Shown: positions 6,003 through 14,296 of the stretch, piece after piece
How positions within the stretch are numbered: the first letter of the stretch is position 1
How the letters are laid out: each line of letters begins with the position of its first letter
Assembly: GCA_044354975.1 (NCBI GenBank)
Contig: JBIKZA010000028.1
Location: 1-28,527, forward strand
Reading direction: 5' to 3'
Source: CAIZGX01 sp044354975
Lineage (GTDB): Bacteria > Bacteroidota > Bacteroidia > Flavobacteriales_D > Sanyastnellaceae
Length of the DNA stretch: 28,527 bases
Translations under genes and position numbers: made by a program
Notes under the pieces: model-generated
Databases searched by the model: none
Seen by the model: the letters and a program-made list of their open reading frames with translations, nothing else
Told to the model about the DNA's origin: nothing

Positions 6003-8962
6003 TACTTGATAATAACGGTCTCACGAACGCTATTGTAGTTGTTTGAAACTCTAATTTGGTAAGCACCTTTTGCAAGGTTTTCCAAATTGATTTCAGTGTT
6101 TGATTGGAACACTTTCATGTCTTGAACTTTTCTTCCTGATAGATCGAATACTTCGATGTTGTAAGGAAGAGCAAGGTTGCTGTTGATACGAATGTTTCCG
6201 TTTGATGGGTTCGGATAAACAGAGATTGTGTTTGAAGATTCGTTTACGAAATCTGGACACAACTCACAGCTTTCCCAACATACAGCAGGAAGAGTTTCAG
6301 CATCGATAGCCGTGATTGTACGGTTGGTGAAACCATCAGTTGTGATTGTACAAGTTGAACCGTCAACAAGATTCTCTTGTCCAAGCCAAGAATCGTATGC
6401 GAATTTGTATTCGTATGTACCAGGTATTAATGGAATGGTGATTTCCCATTTATTATCTCCGTTAGCATCTGACATTGGAGCACAACCTACACACCAGTTG
6501 TTGAACGTACCGTTCACTTCAGGAGTGGTGAAAGAACCAATGTATTGCGACATGTCTACTTGGAAGGTAACGTCAACAGGAGTTGCAGTGCTTCCACATT
6601 CAGAACAGCTTCCCCAACAAACAACAGGTAAAGTACTTGCGGCAGAAACTGCTAGAGTGCGATTAGTGAATATACCAGTTGTCAAAGTGCAAGGAGAACC
6701 AGGTGTTAGTTCTTCTTGTCCAGTCCAGTTGTCGTAAGCGAATTTGTATTCGTAGTCTCCAGCTTCAAGGTTTAAGGTTGTCTCCCAAATACCGTCGCTG
6801 TTGGCATCTGTCAGTGGGTGACAGGTTCCACAAAAATCGTCAAGAGAAATATTTACTGTTGGAGTTGTAAATCCTGTAACATTTTGCATGTCTACTTGGA
6901 ATGTAATGGGGTAGGTCACCGGCGCTTGATTACATGCTAAACAAGATCCAAAACACACTGCAGGCAAAGTAACATCTCCAGTTACAGTTAACAAACGATT
7001 GGTATAAATTCCAGTTGTTATCGTACATGTAGATCCAGGAGTTAGGTTTTCCCAATTATTTCCAGAATTTGCGGTGAATTTGTATTCGTAGGTTCCTGCA
7101 TTGAAAGGCACTGTAATTTCCCAAATTCCGTCTGCGTTTACATCTGACATGGGTGCACAATAGCCGCACCAACCATTAAATAGACCGTTTACGGAAGCGT
7201 TTGAAAGGCCACTGCCGTTCAGGTCTACTTGGAATGTTACGTTGTACGTTACTGGGTAGGTACAAGAACCATCGTCTTCAGTAGCCGCTGCGTTGTAGTT
7301 CAATGCAGTTGGGTCAGTACATCCAGCGATAACTACTGGAGTATAACAATTCAATTTAATATTGTCAACCAATAAAGTACCACCTGCTCCAAGGAATGCT
7401 CCAGCAGCCATGTTGAAATGCATACGGAAGTTAGAAGCGGCTGCTACGTTATTGAATGAGTATGTGTAGTGAGTCCAAGTATTTTCATTTAGACCACCGT
7501 TTTGAATATCGAAGGTATTTGTAACACCTGTTCCTGGGAATTCAGTTAGAAGGTGCAAAGCAGTTCCAACAAGAGGACCAACAGACTTCACATCGAAATC
7601 AAGTTGAACAGTAGTGTTTCCGTTGTAGTTGACCGCGTTGTTTAGGTATTGGAAGATATATGCTCTTCCGATATCTGTTGCTGAGTTTAATCCGCTTAAA
7701 CGAAGCGCTCCTGAAGCGTCCCAAGTCAGACTTGCTTCTGGTAGCGTTGCATCTGCAACAGTTGACCAGTTTGAAAGTGAGCTAGCGTCATCGAAAGGTA
7801 AAGTTAAAATGTCGCATGGATCAGCAACAACGCCATCACATGAAGAACATTTTCCATAGGTATCATTGGTTGTTGTACCAACTACAATTTGTCTGTTTGC
7901 GTAGTTTACACCGTCAGTCACAGGAGCGCATGTACCGCCGTTTTGAACATCGTCTACAAGGTTCTCTTGAGAAGCCCAGTTGTCTACCATGTATTTGTAC
8001 TCAACGTTTCCAGCAGGAAGGTTAAGGGTAACATTGAAGAATCCGTCAGCGTTTGCATCGGTAAGAATGTTATAGGTTTCAGCACCGCACCATCCGCACC
8101 ATGGTCCTGTAATGTATACATTGGTGAAAGGATCTGTGCAATTCATATCAACATTGAAGTTGGTTGCATACAAACAAGAACCGTTGTCGGAACTAGCTGC
8201 TGCATCGTAGTTCACGGCATTTGGGTTTGTACAACCGGTAATTACTGAACAAGACTCGCAACTACCCCAACAAACGACATTTAGAGTGGTGTTCGCTGTA
8301 AGGCTAAGTTTTCTATTCGTGTAACCATTACTCGTTACTGTACAAGGCAACCCAGGTGTAAACATTTCTTGGCCCGTCCAATCGTCGTAAGCAAACTTAT
8401 ATTCGTAGTTTCCTTCAGGTAGGCTAAGTGTAACTTCCCAGATGTTGTCACCGTTTGCATCGCTCATTGGGTTACAGGTGGGGCTACACCATCCGTTGAA
8501 TGACCCTTTAACTTCGGGAGTATTAAAGCCAGTTACGTTTTGCATATCTACTTGAAAAGTAACATCGTGATTTGGTGTTGGAACTCCACAAGCGTAACAG
8601 CTTCCCCAACATACTGTTGAGACCACTGTGTCAGCAGTAACAGTAATGACCCTGTTTGTATAGCCACCTCCTGTAATCGTGCAAATAGAACCTGGAGTCA
8701 GGTTTTCTTGCTGATTCCAGCCATCTGCGGTGAACTTGTACTCATAAGTACCGGCCGCTAGGTCTAGGGTAATTTCCCAAATGTTGTCACCGTTTGCATC
8801 AGTCATGCTAGCGCAACCGCCGCACCAAGTGTTCATGGTGCCATTAATATTTGCTACAGAGAACCCAGAAACATTGCTCATGTCAACGCTGAACGTGACA
8901 TTGTAAGCCTTAGCTCCCAGGAAGGATGTTAATAGCAAAAAAAGTATGTAAATCTTTTTCAT
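6002..8962 (-). CDS. Secreted 986-residue multi-domain glycan-binding-like protein with six repeat modules and type 9 sorting domain
   Basis: Signal peptide about 1-19. Six copies of a roughly 105-residue Cys-rich module sit at about 21-125, 132-238, 265-375, 573-677, 683-789 and 796-902. The pattern is VTFQVDM, GTFNGWCG.CAPMSDANGD, IWEITL, GTYEYKF, QENLTPGS.CT, TNR, VCWGSC..C. This looks like a small beta-sandwich related to starch-binding/CBM48-like folds (the EYKF strand is typical). The paired Cys suggest disulfides. Between copies 3 and 4 (383-540) is a different jelly-roll-like domain resembling carbohydrate-binding modules (ends GGTLLVDNIKLNC). Two linkers (243-263, 547-567) have the CTDPTALNYNAAA...DDGSC form. 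Residues 912-986 are a T9SS sorting domain. No catalytic motif seen. Probable role: holding glucan for the co-transcribed GH16. Confidence 0.82.
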   Translation of the reverse strand: MKKIYILFLLLTSFLGAKAYNVTFSVDMSNVSGFSVANINGTMNTWCGGCASMTDANGDNIWEITLDLAAGTYEYKFTADGWNQQENLTPGSICTITGGGYTNRVITVTADTVVSTVCWGSCYACGVPTPNHDVTFQVDMQNVTGFNTPEVKGSFNGWCSPTCNPMSDANGDNIWEVTLSLPEGNYEYKFAYDDWTGQEMFTPGLPCTVTSNGYTNRKLSLTANTTLNVVCWGSCESCSVITGCTNPNAVNYDAAASSDNGSCLYATNFNVDMNCTDPFTNVYITGPWCGWCGAETYNILTDANADGFFNVTLNLPAGNVEYKYMVDNWASQENLVDDVQNGGTCAPVTDGVNYANRQIVVGTTTNDTYGKCSSCDGVVADPCDILTLPFDDASSLSNWSTVADATLPEASLTWDASGALRLSGLNSATDIGRAYIFQYLNNAVNYNGNTTVQLDFDVKSVGPLVGTALHLLTEFPGTGVTNTFDIQNGGLNENTWTHYTYSFNNVAAASNFRMHFNMAAGAFLGAGGTLLVDNIKLNCYTPVVIAGCTDPTALNYNAAATEDDGSCTYPVTYNVTFQVDLNGSGLSNASVNGLFNGWCGYCAPMSDVNADGIWEITVPFNAGTYEYKFTANSGNNWENLTPGSTCTITTGIYTNRLLTVTGDVTLPAVCFGSCLACNQAPVTYPITFQVDMQNVTGFTTPTVNISLDDFCGTCHPLTDANSDGIWETTLNLEAGDYEYKFAYDNWTGQEELTPGSPCTLTTGIFTNRTLAVSAASTLPVVCWGSCSECGSTATPVDVTFQVDMSQYIGSFTTPEVNGTFNNWCVGCAPMSDANGDNKWEITIPLIPGTYEYKFAYDSWLGQENLVDGSTCTITTDGFTNRTITAIDAETLPAVCWESCELCPDFVNESSNTISVYPNPSNGNIRINSNLALPYNIEVFDLSGRKVQDMKVFQSNTEINLENLAKGAYQIRVSNNYNSVRETVIIK

Positions 8963-8990
8963 ATTTAGTTAATTATTTTTAAGGTTAGCA

Positions 8991-9019
8991 CGAATATAGA
9001 GTAATTGTACATTAGACAA
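8991..9019 (-). promoter_or_regulatory. Promoter of the 986-residue protein/GH16 operon
   Basis: On the minus strand TTG (9017-9019) is followed after 18 bases by TATATTCG (8991-8998), close to the Bacteroidota TTG...TAnnTTTG layout. The same arrangement with the same 18-base gap precedes the 9847-10836 gene, and the bases between are largely shared (GTACAATTnCTCTA). The operator palindrome covers the TTG element. Confidence 0.6.
9005..9019. promoter_or_regulatory. Operator candidate 1 (TTGTA-N5-TACAA type)
   Basis: TTGTACATTAGACAA is a 15-bp palindrome with one mismatch (GACAA for TACAA). It agrees at 13 of 15 positions with the site at 10865. It overlaps the minus-strand promoter, a repressor-like position. 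The NUDIX-fold regulator encoded next door is the obvious candidate binder. That link is inference. Confidence 0.65.
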
Positions 9020-9039
9020 GAACTATTTTCAAAAAAAAA

Positions 9040-9054
9040 TTGTAGTTTTTACAA
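9040..9054. promoter_or_regulatory. Operator candidate 2, upstream of the regulator gene
   Basis: TTGTAGTTTTTACAA has perfect 5-bp arms and a 5-base centre, the same geometry as the other two sites. It is 35 bases from site 1 (start to start) and 42 bases before the regulator's ATG, so it could serve autoregulation or cooperative binding. Confidence 0.6.
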
Positions 9055-9096
9055 AAAGTCCCAATAAATGTCATTTATTTCGCTCAAATTTGTGCA

Positions 9097-9840
9097 ATGG
9101 CCATTTCGAAAAAAATAGCAAAGACAAGAATAGAGCAAGACGATATCTATTCAATTCCAATTGACGAGTTTTTCAAGTCGGCTTTTTCTGTTGACTGTGT
9201 CATTTTCGGTTACCATGAAAGAGAACTGAAAGTGTTGCTCATTCAAAGAGGAACCGATCCTTTCCAAGATTACTGGGCACTTCCAGGTGACTTGGTATAT
9301 CCATTTGAAGACCTAGACGATTCTGCAAAACGTGTGTTGAACGACCTTACTTCGCTGTCTGACGTGGCAATGCGACAAGTGCATACCTTCGGAAAAGTGA
9401 ATCGCCATCCATTGGGTCGCGTAATTACCGTGGGATACATTGCTCTAGTTGAGCTCATGGATATTAATCCGCTTCCATCTAAATGGGCGAAGCAAACGAA
9501 ATGGCACAGCATTAAGCGTATGCCCAAATTGGCTTTCGATCACAAGGAAATATTGAATGAAAGCTATAGAGCGTTAAAAGATATCATTGTAGCAGAGCCA
9601 CTCTGGAGTATGGTTCTTCCAGAAAAATTTACCCTCACGGAATTCCAGGCAATTTTCGAAACGATTTTGCAACGGGAATTCGATAAGGGTAATTTCAGAA
9701 AGAAAATCAATGGATTGAAATTCTTAATAAGATTGGACGAATCGCAACAAAATGTGCGTCATCGTCCTTCGAGCTTATACCGCTTCGACGCGAAACTGTT
9801 TAAGCAGTATCGCGACAAAGGGTTTGTTTTCGAGTTCTAA
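9097..9840 (+). CDS. NrtR/AraR-like transcriptional regulator with degenerate NUDIX domain
   Basis: A 247-residue protein. Residues about 25-160 are a NUDIX-like fold (SVDCVIFGYHERELKVLLIQRG, then WALPGDLV). Residues about 165-247 are the C-terminal winged-helix region typical of NrtR-family regulators, ending RPSSLYRFDAKLFKQYRDKGFVFEF. The NUDIX box, normally G-x5-E-x7-REUxEExGU, is here GDLVYPFEDLDDSAKRVLNDLTSL: the REUxEE core is lost, so hydrolysis is unlikely and the fold probably senses a ligand. In Bacteroidota, relatives such as AraR control sugar-use genes. It sits among beta-glucan genes with operator-like palindromes at three promoters. Inference: local regulator responding to a glucan-derived sugar. 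The next gene is convergent with only 6 bases between. Confidence 0.85.
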   Translation: MAISKKIAKTRIEQDDIYSIPIDEFFKSAFSVDCVIFGYHERELKVLLIQRGTDPFQDYWALPGDLVYPFEDLDDSAKRVLNDLTSLSDVAMRQVHTFGKVNRHPLGRVITVGYIALVELMDINPLPSKWAKQTKWHSIKRMPKLAFDHKEILNESYRALKDIIVAEPLWSMVLPEKFTLTEFQAIFETILQREFDKGNFRKKINGLKFLIRLDESQQNVRHRPSSLYRFDAKLFKQYRDKGFVFEF

Positions 9841-9846
9841 TATTCT

Positions 9847-10836
9847 TTACAACTTCACGAAACGCTGAGTGCTAGCGCCGTTTGCAGTTACTATCTGCAC
9901 ATGATAAATTCCTGTTGGAAGAGATTCTGTGTTCACTTGAACGTTGTTGTTTAAAGCAACGATAGGCATTTCAATTCTTTTTCCTGTGTTATCGAGGATA
10001 GTAATTGATTTCACCAAGTTCGCACTTTGAATCATGAACGAATTTTGAATGGGGTTCGGGTAAATTGAAAACCCGTCAGTATTTTCTTCGTTCACATTTA
10101 TGCTTCCGCAGCTTAAACATTCTCCCCAACAAACCGTGTCCATTACAAGCGTCCCTGTAACATCTAAAAATCTGTTCGTGAAACCAGAACTTGTAACTGT
10201 GCAAGGATCTCCAACAGTAAGTACCTCCTGCTCTGTAAAAGTGTCATAGGCATACTTGTATTCATACACCCCTTCGTTTAGCGGGATATTAATTTCCCAA
10301 ATATTATCAGCATTGCTATCGCTCATTGGGGCACAACCTCCGCACCAGTTGTTGAATGTTCCGTTCACTTCAGGTGTAGTGAATGTTGCTCCGCTAGCAC
10401 CCATGTCAACAACAAACATAATGTAATACGGACCAGTCGATTGCCCGCATGCTACACAACTTCCCCAACATACAACCGGTAAAATCTCTGGAACAGAAAC
10501 GCTAAGCACACGATTAGTGTATGTTTTATTAGGAGGCGAAAAAGTAGTGTTTGTACATGTACTATTAGGAATTAACGTTTCTTGTCCAGCCCAGTTATCG
10601 AATGAATATTTGTATTCGTAGGCTCCTGGAGCTAACGAGATTGTTAATTCCCAAACGCCATTGCCGTCCACATCGCTCATCGGCGCGCAGCTTCCGCACC
10701 AGCCGTTGAATGTGCCGTTAACTTCAGGCGCAGTGAATCCGGATACACCGTTCATGTCTACTTGAAAGGTTATATCTACTTGAGCCATTGCGCTCATAGA
10801 AAAAAATGAAAGTAAGGCGAATAGAAATTTTTTCAT
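9847..10836 (-). CDS. Secreted two-module relative of the 986-residue protein, with type 9 sorting domain
   Basis: A 329-residue protein. Signal peptide 1-18 (ends SAMA). Two copies of the Cys-rich beta-sandwich module seen six times in the 6002-8962 protein: about 20-132 and 136-243, each with GTFN.WCG.CAPMSD, YEYKY, and VCWG.C..CG. Residues about 250-329 are a T9SS sorting domain (FSIYPNPIQN). No catalytic motif. It is likely an exported glycan-binding or adhesin-like protein that arose by duplication with the larger one. It has its own promoter and operator, matched in sequence and spacing to those of the larger gene, so the two are probably co-regulated. Binding to glucan is inferred from context only. 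Confidence 0.82.
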   Translation of the reverse strand: MKKFLFALLSFFSMSAMAQVDITFQVDMNGVSGFTAPEVNGTFNGWCGSCAPMSDVDGNGVWELTISLAPGAYEYKYSFDNWAGQETLIPNSTCTNTTFSPPNKTYTNRVLSVSVPEILPVVCWGSCVACGQSTGPYYIMFVVDMGASGATFTTPEVNGTFNNWCGGCAPMSDSNADNIWEINIPLNEGVYEYKYAYDTFTEQEVLTVGDPCTVTSSGFTNRFLDVTGTLVMDTVCWGECLSCGSINVNEENTDGFSIYPNPIQNSFMIQSANLVKSITILDNTGKRIEMPIVALNNNVQVNTESLPTGIYHVQIVTANGASTQRFVKL

Positions 10837-10850
10837 GGTCTAGTTTTTTG

Positions 10851-10879
10851 CTAATTTAGAGAAATTGTACTTTATACAA
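10851..10879 (-). promoter_or_regulatory. Promoter of the two-module protein gene
   Basis: On the minus strand TTG (10877-10879), 18 bases, then TAAATTAG (10851-10858). Spacing and the intervening GTACAATTnCTCTA match the promoter at 8991-9019, which strengthens both calls. Confidence 0.58.
10865..10879. promoter_or_regulatory. Operator candidate 3, between divergent units
   Basis: TTGTACTTTATACAA has perfect 5-bp arms around CTTTA. It overlaps the promoter of the minus-strand gene and lies upstream of the plus-strand hydrolase operon, so one bound dimer could affect both directions. Confidence 0.65.
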
Positions 10880-10890
10880 AAAGGTTTTAA

Positions 10891-10898
10891 TACTTTTG
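10891..10898 (+). promoter_or_regulatory. Candidate -7 box of the plus-strand glucan operon
   Basis: TACTTTTG matches TAnnTTTG. A TTG lies 23 bases upstream at 10865-10867, inside operator 3, at the wide end of accepted spacing. The start codon is at 10968, giving a leader of about 60 bases in which I see no strong structure. Confidence 0.45.
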
Positions 10899-10967
10899 TT
10901 TTAATGTGTGAATGTTTTGTCAAATGTTATGTACTTTGCCACTGATTCCTTCAACTGAAATGAATTT

Positions 10968-12344
10968 ATGATAAAAAACATTAATCTAATCTGCTTGTTC
11001 ATTGTCTTGGCGCTTTTCTTAAATGCCTCCGACGGCATGGCCCAGACTGACGGCGTTTTCTTTGGAGGAGGCGCTATTCCAGTGACAGTGACTCAAGACG
11101 AAATGGGGACATGGCATCTTTTGCGAAATGCAAAGCCTTATGAAGTTCGCGGAGCAGGTGGAAATGTTCAACTCGACAAACTTGTAGAAATAGGTGGAAA
11201 CTCAATTCGCACATGGAGTACTGACAATGCTCAGGAAATTTTGGACGAAGCATACTCAAAGGGACTAACAGTCATGCTAGGCTTATGGGTTCAACACGAG
11301 CGTCATGGATTCGATTACAACGACGAAAAGAAAGTTGCAGCGCAACTCGAAGGTTTCAAAAAAGTAATTCTTCAATTTAAAGATCATCCGGCTTTGCTCA
11401 TGTGGGGTATCGGTAATGAGGTGGATCTTTTTTACAGCAACACACGCGTGTGGGCCGCTATTAACGATATTGCGAAATTCATTCACGAAGTGGATCACAA
11501 CCACCCAACCTCCACTGTAACAGCGGGATTAGATGATAAGGAAGTGAAATTAATTCTTCGGGATGCCCCGGAAATTGACATTTATTGCGTGAACACCTAT
11601 GGCGATATTGCAGGCGTTCGGAAGAACATTCGCAATTTCGGATGGCAGGGTCCTTATATGATAACCGAATGGGGTCCGAATGGACACTGGGAAGTTGCGA
11701 AGACAAAATGGGGCGCCCCAATTGAACAAAGCAGTTCAGAAAAGGCTAAGTCATATAAAGAGCGTTTAGCCAACGAAATTCAAGCCGATAAAGATTATTG
11801 CATCGGTTCTTATGTTTTCCTGTGGGGACATAAGCAAGAGACCACTTCAACATGGTACGGATTATTTTCTGCAGAAGGAAATTCATCTGAAGCGGTGGAA
11901 GCACTTCAAGATATTTGGAGACCAGGAACTGTAAAAAACAGAACCCCTGTTTTAGACTCTCTTTTAGTAAATGGAAAAAAGAAAGGTGAATTTATAGCTT
12001 TGACAGCCGATGAAATCTATGATGCAAAAGCTTTTGTAAAAGATTCAGATAACGATTTATTGCAGACATCTTGGGTGATCGTTCCAGAAAGTCGTGACAT
12101 TAAATCGGGTGGAGACGCGGAAAGTGCACCAACTCCTATTGCCGGACTATTCAAAAAGAAAACAACAAACAGCGCTAAGTTTTTCGCTCCTTCAACTGAG
12201 GGTGCGTATCGATTATTTTTTGAGACAGTAGATGGAAACGGTCATTACGCTTATACGAATGTTCCGTTTTATGTGATGCCGAGAAAAGCGGGACAAGCGC
12301 CGAAGAGAGCAGTCTCTTTCAAACCAATCGAATTTCAACCTTAA
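10968..12344 (+). CDS. Exported clan GH-A glycoside hydrolase (GH2 TIM-barrel-like)
   Basis: A 458-residue protein. Signal peptide about 1-25 (ends GMA). TIM barrel about 35-320: YEVRGAGGN and NSIRTWSTDN at the start, acid/base candidate E151 in LLMWGIGNEVDL, nucleophile candidate E234 in YMITEWGPNGHW. A Gly-Asn-Glu motif and a second Glu on a later strand are the clan GH-A pattern. Residues about 330-458 look like an Ig-like beta domain. It resembles proteins labelled GH2 TIM-barrel family but lacks the GH2 N-terminal sandwich domains. An endo-beta-1,3-glucanase family such as GH158 is an alternative that I cannot test here. It leads a run of seven same-strand genes with very short gaps or overlaps, which argues for beta-glucan as substrate. 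Confidence 0.8.
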   Translation: MIKNINLICLFIVLALFLNASDGMAQTDGVFFGGGAIPVTVTQDEMGTWHLLRNAKPYEVRGAGGNVQLDKLVEIGGNSIRTWSTDNAQEILDEAYSKGLTVMLGLWVQHERHGFDYNDEKKVAAQLEGFKKVILQFKDHPALLMWGIGNEVDLFYSNTRVWAAINDIAKFIHEVDHNHPTSTVTAGLDDKEVKLILRDAPEIDIYCVNTYGDIAGVRKNIRNFGWQGPYMITEWGPNGHWEVAKTKWGAPIEQSSSEKAKSYKERLANEIQADKDYCIGSYVFLWGHKQETTSTWYGLFSAEGNSSEAVEALQDIWRPGTVKNRTPVLDSLLVNGKKKGEFIALTADEIYDAKAFVKDSDNDLLQTSWVIVPESRDIKSGGDAESAPTPIAGLFKKKTTNSAKFFAPSTEGAYRLFFETVDGNGHYAYTNVPFYVMPRKAGQAPKRAVSFKPIEFQP

Positions 12345-12349
12345 ACCGA

Positions 12350-14296
12350 ATGAATCGTAAATTCAAATATCTATTTTCTCTCTTGGCTCTTCTTTTTTTG
12401 GTTGAAGGGAATGTTGCGTGGGGACAGGTTGACAACCTCACTTCTTCATACGGACTTTATCCGAAGAAGGATTCTCTAACCCCAGGAAAGATAAGTGTTT
12501 CAGGGTTCTATCGTTTTTTCGGAACCTACACCAAACAGAATAACCCTTATCAACGAACGATTCCAACAGATACAGTTCTTCCACGTAGTTTTTTCATTGG
12601 TGACGATGAGCAGCTGCCGAATTTATTGGTGAATGTCGCAGGACAATTTTCAGACAAATCAAGTTGGGGATTCGACTTGCGCATGTTTCAATTTTTGAAT
12701 GGTGTGATCAATCCATCGTACGGAGCGCAGGTGGCCGATTCACTTCGTCCAAGCATTCAAAAGCCTCTAGGAACTGTTGCTTTAGGTGGAAACTTGGGAA
12801 CTATGTTGGGAATGAATTTGTACGGTAATTTCAAAACGAAATACGGACAATGGGGTGTGCGCGTGGGAGGTATTCAATGGTTGAGTATTTCCGATTTGAC
12901 CTTCGGATCTTTCAGAGGTTACAATCGTTTTATGTTGTTCGAAAGAAATCCCTGGGATCCTATGGGCAACAGCGCTGCTTCAAGATATCAGCAATATTTC
13001 GATCAAGGAAGCATAGACCAAGATTCGCGATGGGGAAATCGAGCCTTTCAAGGTGCGGTGATAGAAGGAAAGGAATTACCTAAGAATTTTTATTTTTTAG
13101 GAATGGTAGGAAAAAGTGAAATCAATGGCGGTTTCTCTGTGGTTCCAAATTATTCATACGGAGGAAAACTACTCCACAAAGGAAAGAAAAATGGCTTCTT
13201 GGCGTTGAATACGTTCAACAGTGTTAACTATACAGATAGCCTTGCGCGTGAGGCTTTTGGGCTGAACGTAATTACTTTCGAAGGTGTGACCAACATCAAA
13301 GGTCATACGCTTAAAGCGGAAATGGGAGTTGGAAAATATTACAGTCCAAGACATCAGGGAAAATGGGGCGAGGCACTTCAATTGCGTTGGTCTACACCTG
13401 TTGTTGGATCAAGGCCTATTTTAGAAGTTCATGCGTTTCGTTTAAGTCCTAGAGTATTTAACAACACAGCTATTTTTTGGAATACAGCAACTCAGGAATA
13501 TGCAGCCAATGAGATTCCTGCTGGAGGTATTGGTAGTTCTTCTCTATTGCAGCCATTCGGAAGTTCCATGATACGCTTGGGTCAAATGACCAACAACCGT
13601 CAAGGTTTGAATTTGAATGTTCAATGGGGAACGAAGAAATTTAAGTTTAGTGGCGGTATGGGAGCTTCGTCAGAATTAGAAGCGGCTGCTGCAATTATTA
13701 CATACGGACATCCCGTAAACAGTGTAACGCGCTCGCGTTTCTGGCGTTGGCAATATCCTGCGAATGTGGGGCCTTACGGAAGATATTCAGACATATACAG
13801 AGACACCTATGAATCTGTTCAACTATCAGATGATAGCTCGGGTGTGGTAGTGAATAAAAAGCACTTCAATGTGGCAGAAGCACAAATGAAATATCAAGGA
13901 AAAATTGGAGCGCATAAAGTGTTTTTGTTTTCGTTGTTGCAAATGCAAAGTGCAGGAAGAAAATTCTCACCCATTGTTGTAACCAACGAGAAGGCTTATG
14001 TTCGTCAATACTCTTCCGAATTGGAAGTGTACTATGAACTCACACCTTTGGTTATGCTGAACGGTTACATCGGATATGAGAGAACCATTGCGAATTACTT
14101 AACCAACATCGACGAGGTTTCTAGAAGACCGCGTAATCAGTTCGGAAAGGGATATGGACTGGGCGTAGATGTTGAATTGGGCAGAAACACAAGACTTTAT
14201 TTGCGTCACCGTTGGTTCTCTTTCGAAGACAAAAGTTTCTCGTTAGATCATTTCAATGGAAGAGAATTAGTGGTTGAATTAAAAGCGTTTTTTTAA
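12350..14296 (+). CDS. Outer-membrane beta-barrel protein, unknown function
   Basis: A 648-residue protein. Signal peptide about 1-25 (ends AWG). The rest is rich in alternating hydrophobic/polar strands with many aromatic residues and Gly. The chain ends in VVELKAFF, the terminal Phe expected of BAM-inserted barrels. No plug domain, TonB box or SusC features are seen, and it is too short for a TonB-dependent receptor. It begins 5 bases after the hydrolase stop and overlaps the next barrel gene by one base (TAATG). I do not recognise the family. Context suggests a surface protein or porin serving glucan uptake, but function is not shown by the sequence. Confidence 0.75.
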   Translation: MNRKFKYLFSLLALLFLVEGNVAWGQVDNLTSSYGLYPKKDSLTPGKISVSGFYRFFGTYTKQNNPYQRTIPTDTVLPRSFFIGDDEQLPNLLVNVAGQFSDKSSWGFDLRMFQFLNGVINPSYGAQVADSLRPSIQKPLGTVALGGNLGTMLGMNLYGNFKTKYGQWGVRVGGIQWLSISDLTFGSFRGYNRFMLFERNPWDPMGNSAASRYQQYFDQGSIDQDSRWGNRAFQGAVIEGKELPKNFYFLGMVGKSEINGGFSVVPNYSYGGKLLHKGKKNGFLALNTFNSVNYTDSLAREAFGLNVITFEGVTNIKGHTLKAEMGVGKYYSPRHQGKWGEALQLRWSTPVVGSRPILEVHAFRLSPRVFNNTAIFWNTATQEYAANEIPAGGIGSSSLLQPFGSSMIRLGQMTNNRQGLNLNVQWGTKKFKFSGGMGASSELEAAAAIITYGHPVNSVTRSRFWRWQYPANVGPYGRYSDIYRDTYESVQLSDDSSGVVVNKKHFNVAEAQMKYQGKIGAHKVFLFSLLQMQSAGRKFSPIVVTNEKAYVRQYSSELEVYYELTPLVMLNGYIGYERTIANYLTNIDEVSRRPRNQFGKGYGLGVDVELGRNTRLYLRHRWFSFEDKSFSLDHFNGRELVVELKAFF

